Shown: piece after piece, positions 27,398 to 35,618 of the stretch | Numbering within the stretch: position 1 is the first letter of the stretch | How the letters are laid out: each line of letters starts with the position of its first letter | Assembly (NCBI RefSeq): GCF_000306965.1 | Contig: NZ_JH976436.1 | Span: 40,057-104,056 of the forward strand | Reading direction: 5' to 3' | DNA length: 64,000 bases | Source: Amphibacillus jilinensis Y1 | Lineage (GTDB): Bacteria; Bacillota; Bacilli; Bacillales; Amphibacillaceae | The notes under the pieces: generated by a model | Seen by the model: the letters and a program-made list of their open reading frames with translations, nothing else | What the model was told of the DNA's origin: nothing | The model's database searches: none | Position numbers and translations under genes: made by a program

Positions 27398-27811
27398 GTG
27401 AGAGCCCCCGATTTCTGCTTACCATACATCGATAGAGAGCAATATTATCAACTGAGTGATCAACGCGGAAAAATTGTTGTGTTAACCTTCTGGGCTTCTT
27501 GGTGCCCAGATTGCAGCAATGATTTACCTATAAAAGAGCGCCTTTATCAAAGTATCGATCAAACAAAAATGTCATTCATTACAATTAATGTTGTTGGTAG
27601 AGAACGAGATCCAAATGAAGGGATACGTTATTATCAGAAATTTCTTAGTCAACCCACTTTAGTTGACCAAGGGATTGATGTTTATCGTAAATACAATTGT
27701 TTAGGTGTTCCAACAACTGTAATCATTGACCAAAAAGGTTATATTATTAAACAATTTACTGATAAAGCAAAGCCACTTGATATTATGGAGACCATCGGAG
27801 AACTCATTTAA
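27398..27811 (+). CDS. Thioredoxin-like thiol-disulfide oxidoreductase
   Basis: The 137-residue protein is a TlpA/ResA-like thioredoxin fold with the active site FWASWCPDCSND (CPDC near residues 36-39) and the cis-proline in GVPTTVI near 108. No signal peptide or membrane anchor is visible, so unlike ResA it should be cytosolic. The start is GTG, supported by AAGGATGAG 7-9 bases upstream. It diverges from the metNPQ riboswitch and has its own terminator. The target of its disulfide chemistry is unknown. Confidence 0.85.
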   Translation: MRAPDFCLPYIDREQYYQLSDQRGKIVVLTFWASWCPDCSNDLPIKERLYQSIDQTKMSFITINVVGRERDPNEGIRYYQKFLSQPTLVDQGIDVYRKYNCLGVPTTVIIDQKGYIIKQFTDKAKPLDIMETIGELI

Positions 27812-27841
27812 TGTAATAGAAGCATTAGTATTTAATGTAAT

Positions 27842-27885
27842 AAAAACGAAGGATCTATTTATTTACGAATGGATCCTCCGTTTTT
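27842..27885. terminator. Bidirectional terminator after the thioredoxin-like gene
   Basis: AAAAACG plus AGGATC (27842-27855) pair with GGATCCT and CCGTTTTT (to 27885), with a U tract on the plus strand. Confidence 0.82.
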
Positions 27886-28045
27886 GATCTTATTTCTTTT
27901 ATTTTTCTCCGGACCTCTGTTGTTCTACGTTAACAAATGATAACGTGTTGAAAGAGGTAGAAACTACGAAATCAACGTCCCTAGCCTCCAATTACAACAT
28001 GCCCACATATTTGGTAAAAGGCGCATCTCTGTACGTTTTACACGG

Positions 28046-28432
28046 TTACTCTTTTTCACTTAATTGTTTTTGATAACTTTGCGAGTCCAAAAGTTGCTTT
28101 AATTGATCAGGATTTGCCGGCTTGATCTGAATAAGCCAACCTTGTTGATATGGTGATTCGTTAACTAATTCAGGTGTATCTTCTAAAGCTTGATTCACTT
28201 TAACAACTTCACCATCAACTGGTGTATAAAGCTCAGATACAGTTTTAACTGATTCCACACTTCCGAAAGAATCTGTGGCTGACAATTGCTCACCTTGTTC
28301 AGGTAGTTCAACAAACACCACATCACCTAACTCATCTTGAGCATGATCAGTTACACCAATACTGATGAAATCACCTTCTTCTCGAACCCAAACATGCTCA
28401 TCCGTATATTTTAAGTCATTTGGTAAATCCAT
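28046..28432 (-). CDS. gcvH: Glycine cleavage system H protein
   Basis: GcvH carries lipoate and shuttles the methylamine group in glycine cleavage; in Bacillus it is also an intermediate in lipoylating 2-oxoacid dehydrogenases. The lipoyl lysine is in SVESVKTVSEL (Lys about 63). The start is the ATG at 28432, since AGGAGG lies 6 bases before it; upstream in-frame ATGs overlap or precede the ribosome site. That gives 128 residues, the usual length. It follows yusI by 11 bases. lplJ, encoded at 52.5 kb, can charge it. Confidence 0.95.
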   Translation of the reverse strand: MDLPNDLKYTDEHVWVREEGDFISIGVTDHAQDELGDVVFVELPEQGEQLSATDSFGSVESVKTVSELYTPVDGEVVKVNQALEDTPELVNESPYQQGWLIQIKPANPDQLKQLLDSQSYQKQLSEKE

Positions 28433-28443
28433 GGTCATCCTCC

Positions 28444-28797
28444 TTATTTCCATGTTTGTTCAAATTGCTTTTCATTAAAACCGACTGTTACAAATTGCTC
28501 ACTTACTGTAAGTGGACGTTTTATTAACATGCCGTCTGATGCTAACAAACTTAATTTTTCATCATCGGTCATATTAGCCAGTTTATCTTTCAAACCTAAC
28601 TCGCGATATTTTTGACCACTCGTATTGAAAAATTTTTTAATTGGCCATTCACTTTTTTCAATAATCGTTTTTAACTCTGCTTTAGTGGGCGGTTGTTCAA
28701 CGATATGTATATCATGGTAATCAACACCTTGATCCTCAAGCCATTTTTTTGCTTTACGACATGTCCCACACTTAGGGTAGCAATAAAAATTAATCAC
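28444..28797 (-). CDS. yusI: Spx/ArsC-family protein YusI
   Basis: A 117-residue ArsC-like thioredoxin fold with the N-terminal CGTC redox pair in YPKCGTCRKA (about residues 7-16) and the C-terminal IKRPLTV segment with the conserved Arg-Pro. YusI proteins are relatives of Spx and MgsR; their function is not established. The chosen start is GTG at 28797, because AAGGAG lies 9 bases ahead of it; a longer frame from the ATG at 28815 would place this ribosome site inside the coding region. Cotranscribed with gcvH as in B. subtilis. Confidence 0.88.
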   Translation of the reverse strand: MINFYCYPKCGTCRKAKKWLEDQGVDYHDIHIVEQPPTKAELKTIIEKSEWPIKKFFNTSGQKYRELGLKDKLANMTDDEKLSLLASDGMLIKRPLTVSEQFVTVGFNEKQFEQTWK

Positions 28798-28951
28798 AAC
28801 TCTCAACTCCTTCAATCGATAAATTCATTTTATTATCAGTATAGTTTTATGTTTAACATTTTACCAATCATCTGCACCAAAAGAACATTGCATATTTTAC
28901 CCGTTATAAGCCACATTATGATTATAACGTTATTTTAAAGGAGGATTCAAT

Positions 28952-29206
28952 ATGCAACACTATAATCAAACGAACAATAGCTCAATACCACAACCCCCTG
29001 AGATGATAAGTTCCAAAGACCTTTTGTATTTAACTGACATGATGTCTTGGAATTTATCGGTAATAAAAAAGGCCAATTTTCTAGCTAAGGATTGTAAATT
29101 AACCGAAACCAAACAAGCATTAGACCAACTCTGCCAAATGCACGAACGTCACTATCAAGCATTACTTAATTTCACCAAAAGCCACAATAACCAAATGGTT
29201 CACTAA
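28952..29206 (+). CDS. Spore coat-associated small protein (CotF partner)
   Basis: The 84-residue protein has a Pro/Gln-rich N-terminus and a helical hairpin core (SSKDLLYLTDMMSWNLSVIK, then CKLTETKQALDQLCQMHERH) that resembles the short proteins found with CotF-like coat proteins (YraG/YusN surroundings). The ribosome site AAAGGAGG precedes the ATG by 8 bases. It is 16 bases from the CotF-family gene and both lie in one unit ending at the terminator near 29650. Likely made in the mother cell during sporulation (inference). Confidence 0.72.
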   Translation: MQHYNQTNNSSIPQPPEMISSKDLLYLTDMMSWNLSVIKKANFLAKDCKLTETKQALDQLCQMHERHYQALLNFTKSHNNQMVH

Positions 29207-29222
29207 AAGGAGGAAGAGATAG

Positions 29223-29543
29223 ATGCAAACAAATAAAGTACAAAACCCGGAAACCCCAATTGAAAAATCTTCACAATTAAATGACCGGGATATTATCAAT
29301 GATTTACTGGCTACTGAAAAATATATGACAGATGGTTATTGCACTGCTCTTAATGAAGCAAGTAACCATGCTTTATATGAAGATTTACTTAAAATATTTA
29401 CTGAGACTCAAAATCAACAACGACACTTGTACAACCTCATGTTTAAAAATGGCTGGTATAGTTTAGATAAGGCAGACACCCAACAAATCACACAAGCAGT
29501 TAATCAATTTACCGACTACATGAATCAATTTCCTGTTCATTAA
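29223..29543 (+). CDS. Spore coat protein, CotF family
   Basis: The 106-residue protein matches the CotF family: LNDRDIINDLLATEKYMTDG (about 20-39) is the family signature, followed by CTALNEASNH, TETQNQQRHLYNLMFKNGWY (about 63-82) and a helical end. CotF-type proteins form part of the spore coat. A ribosome site AAAGGAGG stands 10-12 bases before its ATG. Position near gcvH and yusI agrees with B. subtilis yusN. Confidence 0.88.
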   Translation: MQTNKVQNPETPIEKSSQLNDRDIINDLLATEKYMTDGYCTALNEASNHALYEDLLKIFTETQNQQRHLYNLMFKNGWYSLDKADTQQITQAVNQFTDYMNQFPVH

Positions 29544-29629
29544 ATTTGAATTTGCTTGAAAATAGTCATGAGGAGTCACAGAAACTGTTCAACTCGTTCA
29601 CATCGACATCATGTAGTTAAAACATAGCT

Positions 29630-29675
29630 AAAACAAAACCGAATCCCCTATTGGGTAGGATTCGGTTTTGTTTTT
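29630..29675. terminator. Terminator of the coat-protein operon
   Basis: AAAACAAAACCGAATCC (29630-29646) pairs with GGATTCGGTTTTGTTTT (29658-29674), a very long stem with a U tract on the plus strand. Confidence 0.88.
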
Positions 29676-29763
29676 CTTATTTTCTATTGTATAGGTATTA
29701 TCAATCGCAAAATAATCAGTATTATGTGCATGGTAGCTATTCTGAATAAAACAGAAATAGAGA

Positions 29764-29817
29764 CGTTCTATTCTCAAGTTTAGGAGTGCGCTTTACAACC
29801 CACCACCTGTGATAAAT
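29764..29817 (+). repeat. Decayed copy of the intergenic repeat (3' part), copy K
   Basis: GTTCTATTCTCAAG, TTTAGGAGTGCG and CTTTACAACCC, ending CACCTGTGATAAAT, follow the 3' part of the repeat family (CTCTATTTTGAGG, TGGGTG, TTTTACGACGG, TGTGATAAA). No pairing arm survives. Confidence 0.45.
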
Positions 29818-29844
29818 ACTTCCTAAGACTTTAGATCATCTAAC

Positions 29845-29878
29845 ATTTGTTCCCACCTATTGAAAGGTGGGAACAAAT
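29845..29878. other. Perfect hairpin directly after copZ
   Basis: ATTTGTTCCCACCT (29845-29858) pairs perfectly with AGGTGGGAACAAAT (29865-29878) around a 6-base loop. It begins 2 bases past the copZ stop. On the minus strand no T tract follows (GTTAGATG), so it may act as an RNA stabiliser or a U-poor terminator. Confidence 0.6.
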
Positions 29879-29880
29879 CG

Positions 29881-30087
29881 TTACACCACTTGATAACCTT
29901 GCTCTGCTATTGTTTCCTCTAGTTTTTGTTGACTTACTTTACTTTCGTCATAAGTTATATTTACCATGTGCGTTTCTAAAGTAACTTCAGCTTTTTTCAC
30001 ACCTAATTCTTGCAATGCATGCTCAATATTCTTCTTACAATGTTGACAAGACATACCTTCTACTTTTAATGTCAGTTCCTTCATCAT
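29881..30087 (-). CDS. copZ: Copper chaperone CopZ
   Basis: The 68-residue heavy-metal-associated domain has the metal site GMSCQHCKK (MxCxxC, Cys about 14 and 17) near its N-terminus and the ferredoxin-like fold pattern up to EQGYQVV. It binds Cu(I) and delivers it to a CopA ATPase, which is not in this window. It follows csoR by 20 bases in one operon, so it should be induced by copper. Absence of an adjacent copA is unusual compared with csoR-copZ-copA in Bacillus. Confidence 0.94.
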   Translation of the reverse strand: MMKELTLKVEGMSCQHCKKNIEHALQELGVKKAEVTLETHMVNITYDESKVSQQKLEETIAEQGYQVV

Positions 30088-30107
30088 TTACACATCTCCT
30101 ATCGCTT

Positions 30108-30419
30108 TTATGATTTGTTAAATTGTTTAATAACTTGCATTAATTCAGTAATTGTTTCCTCTCCTGTACCCGTCTTGATAGCATCAGCAACACAATGGTT
30201 AACATGATCCTCCATCATCGCGAAACCAACTTTCTTCAATGCAGCATTAATAGCTGAAATTTGCACCATCACATCGACACAGTAACGATCATTTTCAACC
30301 ATCTTATGAATGCCTCTAACTTGACCTTCTATTTTTTTAAGACGATTTAATAACAGTTGCTTATCTTTATCAGATCGATGATTTGTATAGCGTTCTTCAT
30401 TATTATTTCCACTCATCAT
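30108..30419 (-). CDS. csoR: Copper-sensing transcriptional repressor CsoR
   Basis: The 103-residue protein belongs to the CsoR/RcnR family. The copper ligands Cys-His-Cys are in RYCVDV, EDHVNH and HCVADA (spacing C-x24-H-x3-C), and the conserved HxxVENDR stretch is present. CsoR represses copZ (and copA) and leaves DNA when it binds Cu(I). The promoter region carries a perfect palindrome. Tandem ATGs occur at the start; GAGGTGAT precedes the first by 3-4 bases and the second by 6-7, so the true start may be the second. Confidence 0.94.
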   Translation of the reverse strand: MMSGNNNEERYTNHRSDKDKQLLLNRLKKIEGQVRGIHKMVENDRYCVDVMVQISAINAALKKVGFAMMEDHVNHCVADAIKTGTGEETITELMQVIKQFNKS

Positions 30420-30436
30420 GATATCACCTCACCCCT

Positions 30437-30466
30437 TACTATACCCCCCTATAGTAGGTGTGTCAA
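30437..30466 (-). promoter_or_regulatory. csoR-copZ promoter with CsoR-type operator
   Basis: TACTATA-CCCCCC-TATAGTA (30437-30456) is a perfect inverted repeat. On the minus strand TTGACA (-35, 30466-30461) and TATAGT (-10, 30443-30438) are 17 bases apart, so the operator fills the spacer and the -10 box. Confidence 0.85.
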
Positions 30467-30476
30467 ATATTGAAGC

Positions 30477-30796
30477 GAAATTATTCTTATTTGTAATCCC
30501 ATCCCTTTAGCTACAATCCATACAAGTACGGTAGATTTGTCTATTTAAAAGGTTTATCAGCAATTAAGTCATAGCGCAGGCTATTTTCTATCAACCATCA
30601 CTTATGTTATTATTTAATAGAGAACGGACGCTTCTCAGTCACTATTCACTATATCTCAGTTTCGTTGTTAAACTTTATTGAGCGGTTTAAATAAGTTGGA
30701 TCATGACGATGAAAACTTATTATATAAATATAAGTTAGCGTTATTTAAGGATTAACATAAAAAACTCATTCATTTAACAAGAAAGAAGGTGATCTC
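30477..30796. other. Intergenic stretch between csoR and zur
   Basis: AT-rich, 320 bases. Apart from a TATATAAATATAAG stretch about 75 bases before zur that could hold its promoter, I see no gene, hairpin or repeat copy. Confidence 0.4.
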
Positions 30797-31204
30797 ATGA
30801 ATGTCAATGAGGCATTAACTATTCTAAAAAAAGCAGGTTACAAGTATACGGATAAACGTGCGATTATTTTGGAGTTTTTCGCCAAAGAAGATCGTTACCG
30901 TACCGCAAAGGATTTATTGACTTATATGGAGCCACATTTTGAAGGAATTAGTTTTGATACCATTTACCGGAACTTACACCTATTTGATCAACTTGGCATT
31001 TTGGAATCAACTGATTTAAATGGGGAAAAACATTATCAAATCACATGTGCAAACCATCATCATCATCACTTTATTTGTAAAACGTGCGGGACAACAAAAG
31101 AGATCCACGCCTGCCCAATGGACAACTTATCTAGTGAACTGGATCAATTCATCGTTGATGACCACAAATTTGAAATTTACGGCTTATGCCCCGCATGCCA
31201 ATAA
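30797..31204 (+). CDS. zur: Zinc uptake regulator, Fur family (Zur)
   Basis: The 135-residue Fur-family protein has an N-terminal winged helix with YKYTDKR and SFDTIYRNLHLFDQLGILES, a histidine-rich HHHHHF hinge with its metal site, and the structural zinc cysteines CKTC (about 93-96) and CPAC (about 131-134). The overall pattern, including CPMDNL and HKFEIYG, is that of B. subtilis Zur rather than Fur or PerR. Zur represses zinc importers when zinc is ample. The ribosome site is GAAGGTGAT. No zinc-uptake genes are next to it here. Confidence 0.92.
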   Translation: MNVNEALTILKKAGYKYTDKRAIILEFFAKEDRYRTAKDLLTYMEPHFEGISFDTIYRNLHLFDQLGILESTDLNGEKHYQITCANHHHHHFICKTCGTTKEIHACPMDNLSSELDQFIVDDHKFEIYGLCPACQ

Positions 31205-31278
31205 GTAATAAGCAAGTGCCGTTTGTTACTAGCACTTAACGCACTTTAAATGCTTAGTTGATTTTTTAAATACGTAAA

Positions 31279-31309
31279 GGAGTTCTAGATGTTTATGTTT
31301 TAGAACTCC
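31279..31309. terminator. Hairpin between zur and uspA
   Basis: GGAGTTCTA (31279-31287) pairs with TAGAACTCC (31301-31309). The following tract is only T-rich (CTTCCCTTATT), so termination may be partial. Confidence 0.55.
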
Positions 31310-31344
31310 CTTCCCTTATTCAAATGAAGTAAGGATTTTTTCTA

Positions 31345-31764
31345 CTATTTAACAATCATTACAGGACAATTGGCACGCTTAGCCACTTTATGACTGACGC
31401 TACCGAGTACCATTTCTTGTAAGCTATTTAATCCTCTACTTCCGATTACACAAATATCAACATCGTGTTCATTAGCAAACTTAACAATCGTAGGTCCGGG
31501 ATCACCATGGAGAATTTTTATTTCATAAGCGATGTGAGCTTGTTTAATTTTTCGTTCTGAAATGGTTAGCTTTTCTTTCCGACTTTTATCCAATTCACTT
31601 GCACTCCAATAATGAGTAGCGTCGGCTTTTGATGTTGCACCATCGACAACATATAACATTGTTATTTTTGCATTTGGGTTGTTCTCAGCAAGTATTAAAG
31701 CCTTTTCACAAGCACGTATAGCATATTCTGAACCGTCTGAAGCTAACAAAATATGATTGAACAT
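31345..31764 (-). CDS. Universal stress protein, UspA family
   Basis: The 139-residue single-domain protein carries the ATP-binding signature near its end: GSRGLNSLQEMVLGSVSHKV, the G-2x-G-9x-G-S pattern (about residues 107-126), followed by CPVMIVK. The N-terminal ILLASDGSEYA with its aspartate is also conserved. Such proteins are induced by growth arrest or stress; the precise role is unknown. It has its own ribosome site (AAAGGGTGAT) and no operon partner; the M14 peptidase gene lies 61 bases upstream on the same strand. Confidence 0.9.
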   Translation of the reverse strand: MFNHILLASDGSEYAIRACEKALILAENNPNAKITMLYVVDGATSKADATHYWSASELDKSRKEKLTISERKIKQAHIAYEIKILHGDPGPTIVKFANEHDVDICVIGSRGLNSLQEMVLGSVSHKVAKRANCPVMIVK

Positions 31765-31825
31765 AACATCACCCTTTCAACTCACTATGATAATTATCTT
31801 TAACCTAAATGAAATAAAAGTAAAC

Positions 31826-32749
31826 CTAATTATCCATTCTTTTTCTAATAAGATGCTCAGCTATCGTGTATAAAACCAATTCATTAGCTTGGAATATTTG
31901 TTTATATAAATGTAATGGTACGGGCTGTGGACCAACACTTGGTGCTATTTCGATCGTAAAGCTTGGCTTTTTATAAGTTGTTAGAAACCAATCTGTAAAT
32001 CCACCGCCACTTGGGTTATCACTCGGGTTAATTAAACGATAGCCTGTTGTATCCGCTAAAGCTTCTGCTAACGGTCGCAATTGCTTTTCGGCAATTTCCT
32101 CATTTAATCGGTAACGCCAAAATATTTCTTCACCAGATGAATGGTATGCAATGGCTACATCAATATTTCGCTTTTTCACAAAATGATAAACAGCTTGAAC
32201 TTCTGGCTCAGATAATGGCTTGTAACCTTTAAAGTGACTAGAACTTGGTGTACTTGGACTTCCATCAATGGATTTCCAATCTGTCGGGTATTGTCGATTC
32301 AAATCAACACCACGATTATTTGCTTTCCAACCTGTAAAATCTGTACTTCCCTTATTCCACTTCAGTAGTGTTTCAGCATTGTCAAAGCTGTTTAGACCCT
32401 CTTGAGCAAGCGTAACACCATCAGGGTTAACCATTGGAATAAACCAAAAACTCACCAACTTCAACCAATCTTTTCTAATAGTCAACCATGGCCAACTATT
32501 ATCTTGCAAAATACGAAAAATAAAATCAACAAGTAGCGTAGTTGTCATCCATTCCCTAGCATGATGCGCCCCATGACACAAAATTATTTTTTCCCCAGTG
32601 CCTATTTTAACGGCTAAAATCTCTCGTTTTGCTACTGAATAACCAATTGTTTCTAATCTCACCTCATTAACATATTGTGTAGCTAAATAGCTTAAATCGT
32701 CTTTTAAACATTCGAAACTATAGGTTCGATCAGGATTAAATTTCATCAT
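31826..32749 (-). CDS. M14 zinc carboxypeptidase, cell-wall gamma-D-Glu-DAP peptidase-like
   Basis: The 307-residue M14 peptidase has the zinc ligands in GAHHAREWM (HxxE, about residues 63-71) and the third histidine in AYHSSGEEI (about 205), and the catalytic glutamate in FTIEIAPSVG (about 265). There is no signal peptide or LysM domain. It resembles gamma-D-glutamyl-L-diamino-acid endopeptidase I, which recycles or trims peptidoglycan stem peptides in spore formers. The ATG at 32749 is chosen; an in-frame GTG four codons up lies in the ribosome site, which is enclosed in a hairpin. Confidence 0.82.
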   Translation of the reverse strand: MMKFNPDRTYSFECLKDDLSYLATQYVNEVRLETIGYSVAKREILAVKIGTGEKIILCHGAHHAREWMTTTLLVDFIFRILQDNSWPWLTIRKDWLKLVSFWFIPMVNPDGVTLAQEGLNSFDNAETLLKWNKGSTDFTGWKANNRGVDLNRQYPTDWKSIDGSPSTPSSSHFKGYKPLSEPEVQAVYHFVKKRNIDVAIAYHSSGEEIFWRYRLNEEIAEKQLRPLAEALADTTGYRLINPSDNPSGGGFTDWFLTTYKKPSFTIEIAPSVGPQPVPLHLYKQIFQANELVLYTIAEHLIRKRMDN

Positions 32750-32755
32750 ACAATT

Positions 32756-32796
32756 AAACACCCCTTTATATGATTATGAAGTCATCGGGGGTGTTT
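32756..32796 (-). promoter_or_regulatory. Hairpin enclosing the ribosome site of the M14 peptidase gene
   Basis: On the minus strand AAACACCCC (32796-32788) pairs with GGGGTGTTT (32764-32756). The 3' arm contains the only good ribosome site (AAGGGG), 11 bases before the ATG. The hairpin starts 10 bases past the upstream gene's stop. It may act as a terminator (TTTAATT follows) or mask translation. Confidence 0.5.
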
Positions 32797-32805
32797 AGTA
32801 CGTTT

Positions 32806-33969
32806 TTATTCTGATATTGCCCGTTTAGCTAATATTTGTATAACCATATCATCCATCGGCGGATTATGTAAGCCTGCTCTTACATCGCGATAATATTGTT
32901 CAAAACGATAAGCTTTAGACAAACCTCTACCTCCAACGATGCGCATAGCCAAATCTACGACTTCATTAGCTATATTAGTCGCAATCGTCTTTACCGCTGC
33001 AAGTTCAGCACTTAACTGTTGGCGCTGATCGAGTGAGCGTTGATCCCATTCTTGAGCAATTTGATACATAAAACAACGTGCTTGCATTAATTTAAGATCC
33101 ATCTCACCAATTTTTTGTTGGATATGAGGCACCTCAGCAATAGGGGTTTTTAAGCTATTAGGTTGGAAATCCTTAGCGAAAGCAATCGCATCATTTCTTG
33201 CTGCTATAGCAATTCCTAAATAACAAGCTGGGATGTGTAATAACCAACCTTTTGCCTTTTTAGTGCTAGCTTGCTTATTTAACTCTACTAGCATCGTTTG
33301 ACTAACTCTAACTTGATTAAATACAATATCGTCACTTCCAGTACCTCTCATCCCTAGGGTGTCCCACGTCTTATCGATCGAAACGCCAGTTTGATCACTT
33401 TTAATTAAGAACGAACCGACTGTGTCTTGATCTTCTACATATGCCGAAACGATAAAGTAATCAAGAACCGAAGCCATTGTCGAGAACGTTTTTCTACCAG
33501 TAATCAGATAATGATCCCCTTCACGTTTAGCTATTGTCTCAGGAACTCCACCACGTGTCGGGCTACCCGTTGCTTTTTCAGAAGCAATACGATTGACTAA
33601 AATTTGCTTGTCTGCTACTTTTCTTGCAAACCAGTCAAATGTTTCAGCTTCCCATATTTTATCTTCTGCTAATTCTTTAACAATACCTAGATGCCATCCT
33701 ATAGATAAAGCAGTCGCTCCATCCCCCACAGCTAACCTTTCCTGCATTAGTAAAAATTCGTATAATGATAAAGCTTCACCATTGTACTCTGTAGGCAAGG
33801 TCAAGGATAGATAACGTTCGGCACGCAAATCATCGATATTTTCCTGAGGTAATTGGGCAGAAGCTTCAGCGATATGCACACGTTGCTCGACTTTTGCGGC
33901 TATACGACCAGCCTTTTCAACTAATGTGCGTTGACGATTATTTTTTATGTATGTTTCAAACATTTGCAT
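32806..33969 (-). CDS. Acyl-CoA dehydrogenase-fold flavoprotein (YdbM-like)
   Basis: The 387-residue protein has the acyl-CoA dehydrogenase fold: the FAD region with ASEKATGSPTRG and FSTMAS near 130-165, and the C-terminal helical domain with MRIVGGRGLSKAYRFEQYYRDVRAG. At the place of the usual catalytic glutamate motif (IYEGTNEI) it reads LHNPPMDD (about 367-374), so the standard base is not present. Close relatives such as B. subtilis YdbM share this and may be monooxygenases or use another residue. AAAGGAGG stands 7 bases before the ATG. Upstream of the M14 gene on the same strand. Confidence 0.82.
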   Translation of the reverse strand: MQMFETYIKNNRQRTLVEKAGRIAAKVEQRVHIAEASAQLPQENIDDLRAERYLSLTLPTEYNGEALSLYEFLLMQERLAVGDGATALSIGWHLGIVKELAEDKIWEAETFDWFARKVADKQILVNRIASEKATGSPTRGGVPETIAKREGDHYLITGRKTFSTMASVLDYFIVSAYVEDQDTVGSFLIKSDQTGVSIDKTWDTLGMRGTGSDDIVFNQVRVSQTMLVELNKQASTKKAKGWLLHIPACYLGIAIAARNDAIAFAKDFQPNSLKTPIAEVPHIQQKIGEMDLKLMQARCFMYQIAQEWDQRSLDQRQQLSAELAAVKTIATNIANEVVDLAMRIVGGRGLSKAYRFEQYYRDVRAGLHNPPMDDMVIQILAKRAISE

Positions 33970-34000
33970 TTGTTTTCCTCCTTTATCCTATCCCCATTTA

Positions 34001-34090
34001 TTTTATCACAGATAACCGTCCGTAAAACACCCACCTTAAAATAGAGAACACGATTATATTTATATAGGTCGGTAATAACGGACGGTAATA
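34001..34090 (-). repeat. Intergenic structured repeat, copy F (3' portion, inverted)
   Basis: Read on the minus strand: TTACCGACCTATATAAAT, then GTTCTCTATTTTAAGG, TGGGTGTTTTACGGACGG and TTATCTGTGATAAAAT. The hairpin is ACCT/AGGT. It shares the CCTATATAAAT block with copy D and no other copy. Confidence 0.78.
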
Positions 34091-34213
34091 GCCTAATTTC
34101 CAGTTAAGGTAGTAGCTTTTTCTTATCATTAGCTCTTTGAAATTTCAACAGCGACGAATCCTGCTCCTTTGTGACATTTTATCCTTCACTAGCATATTGG
34201 AGCAAAAAAAATC

Positions 34214-34251
34214 AAAAAGGGAGACTCATTTAAGCAGTGAGCTCCCTTTTT
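34214..34251. terminator. Terminator of the chemotaxis-type operon
   Basis: AAAAAGGGAG and CTCA (34214-34228) pair with TGAG and CTCCCTTTTT (34238-34251). The outer A/T pairs provide a U tract on either strand. It lies 25 bases past the MCP stop. Confidence 0.88.
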
Positions 34252-34276
34252 AAAAATCTATTATAAGTATGGTTAA

Positions 34277-35509
34277 CTACATAAACAAATCAGCAATGTT
34301 TTTCTCAAAATTTTCCTGCATTGCTTTAATCTGATTAACTGATTGTGATAGGCGTTCAGCTGCTGAATCTGCTTCTGCAATACCTGCTGCTGACTCTTCA
34401 GATACACTGGCAATATTAGTAATCGAATCATTAATTAGTTTGGTCCCATCCAATACATCATAAAGGGAATTTGCAATACCGGTAATTTCTGATTCCATAT
34501 TGTTAATGATGGTGTTTAAATCTTTAATGGTTTCACCTGTTGTTTGAATTTGTTGAGAACCTTCAGTTACAGCTTGATAACCTTCTTCTAATACCGAAAC
34601 AGCGGCTGTTGATTCTTCTTGAATACCAGTTGTTGTCGTTGTAATATCATTAACAGATAAACTGACTTGTTCAGCTAGTTTACGAACTTCATCAGCGACA
34701 ACAGCGAAGCCTTTACCATGCTCTCCTGCGCGAGCCGCTTCAATAGCAGCGTTTAAAGCTAGTAAATTGGTTTGTTCCGCAACTTCCTGTATGACAGTCA
34801 CAAGCTTAGTGATTTTTAATGTCATATCATCTAAACCTCTTACCTTATCTAATGACTGTTTAATGGTCTTGTCAATGATCATCATCTTATCTACAGATTG
34901 ATCCATGAGCTCACGGCCTTCAGTCGTGATATCAAGCATTTTTTTAGATTCGCCCTTAATGTTCTCCCCGTTTAATGAAACGGTCATAATCGTATTGGTA
35001 AACTGTTGCATCGTCTCCGTCAAGGTCGCTGCTGATTGTGCCTGCTCATCAGCACCGCTTGATATTTCTTGCATGGTAACTGAAATGTTTTGGCTATCCT
35101 CATTTAATACATTGACACTATTATTAAGCGTATTTGTTTGTATATTCATTTGGTCCGTTAATTTAGAAATAAAATTGTACATTTTTTTAAAGTTTTCATG
35201 AACCTCATTAATTGTCCTGTCTATATCATGGAGTTCTTTATTGCTAATCGTTCCCTCTGGCATATCCCCCATATCCTCACTAGCTAAAACAGTTAAGCGC
35301 TCTTCTAATAATTTAAGATCTTTTTGTTGAGGCTTTCCTATTAAGAAAACGAGCCCATAGCTAACTATAATGGCAGCTACGATCACTAATAAGTGGTCTA
35401 GGCTTAGTTGATCTAATATATCTAATGTGAACACGCCATAACCAAATGCTAAAAGATAGAGAACGCTTACTATTGTAGTTAAAATAAAAACATTTGATTT
35501 TGATTTCAT
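34277..35509 (-). CDS. Methyl-accepting chemotaxis protein, no periplasmic sensor domain
   Basis: The 410-residue protein has two close N-terminal membrane helices (about 9-29 and 40-58) with almost nothing between them, so there is no external ligand domain. The rest is a cytoplasmic coiled coil with the universal hairpin tip [20 protein letters not shown] followed by [25 protein letters not shown] domain is not obvious. It could sense a membrane or cytoplasmic state. It lies 109 bases after cheY and completes a cheX-cheW-cheY-MCP set, presumably signalling through CheA encoded elsewhere. Confidence 0.9.
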   Translation of the reverse strand: MKSKSNVFILTTIVSVLYLLAFGYGVFTLDILDQLSLDHLLVIVAAIIVSYGLVFLIGKPQQKDLKLLEERLTVLASEDMGDMPEGTISNKELHDIDRTINEVHENFKKMYNFISKLTDQMNIQTNTLNNSVNVLNEDSQNISVTMQEISSGADEQAQSAATLTETMQQFTNTIMTVSLNGENIKGESKKMLDITTEGRELMDQSVDKMMIIDKTIKQSLDKVRGLDDMTLKITKLVTVIQEVAEQTNLLALNAAIEAARAGEHGKGFAVVADEVRKLAEQVSLSVNDITTTTTGIQEESTAAVSVLEEGYQAVTEGSQQIQTTGETIKDLNTIINNMESEITGIANSLYDVLDGTKLINDSITNIASVSEESAAGIAEADSAAERLSQSVNQIKAMQENFEKNIADLFM

Positions 35510-35618
35510 TAATAACGCCCCTTTTGTATGTATATTTGCTTAATAATAAATGAACAAAACGCAAAAGATTTCACTATTCTTTTGCGCTTTAATAATGATA
35601 AGTTCCCTTAAATCTTGA

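Noticed and set aside
28020-28050. Resemblance of the gcvH 3' end to the repeat end (GTTTTACACGGTTA)
   Set aside because: The match is only about 14 bases; no TGTGATAAA end or hairpin is present, so chance is likely.
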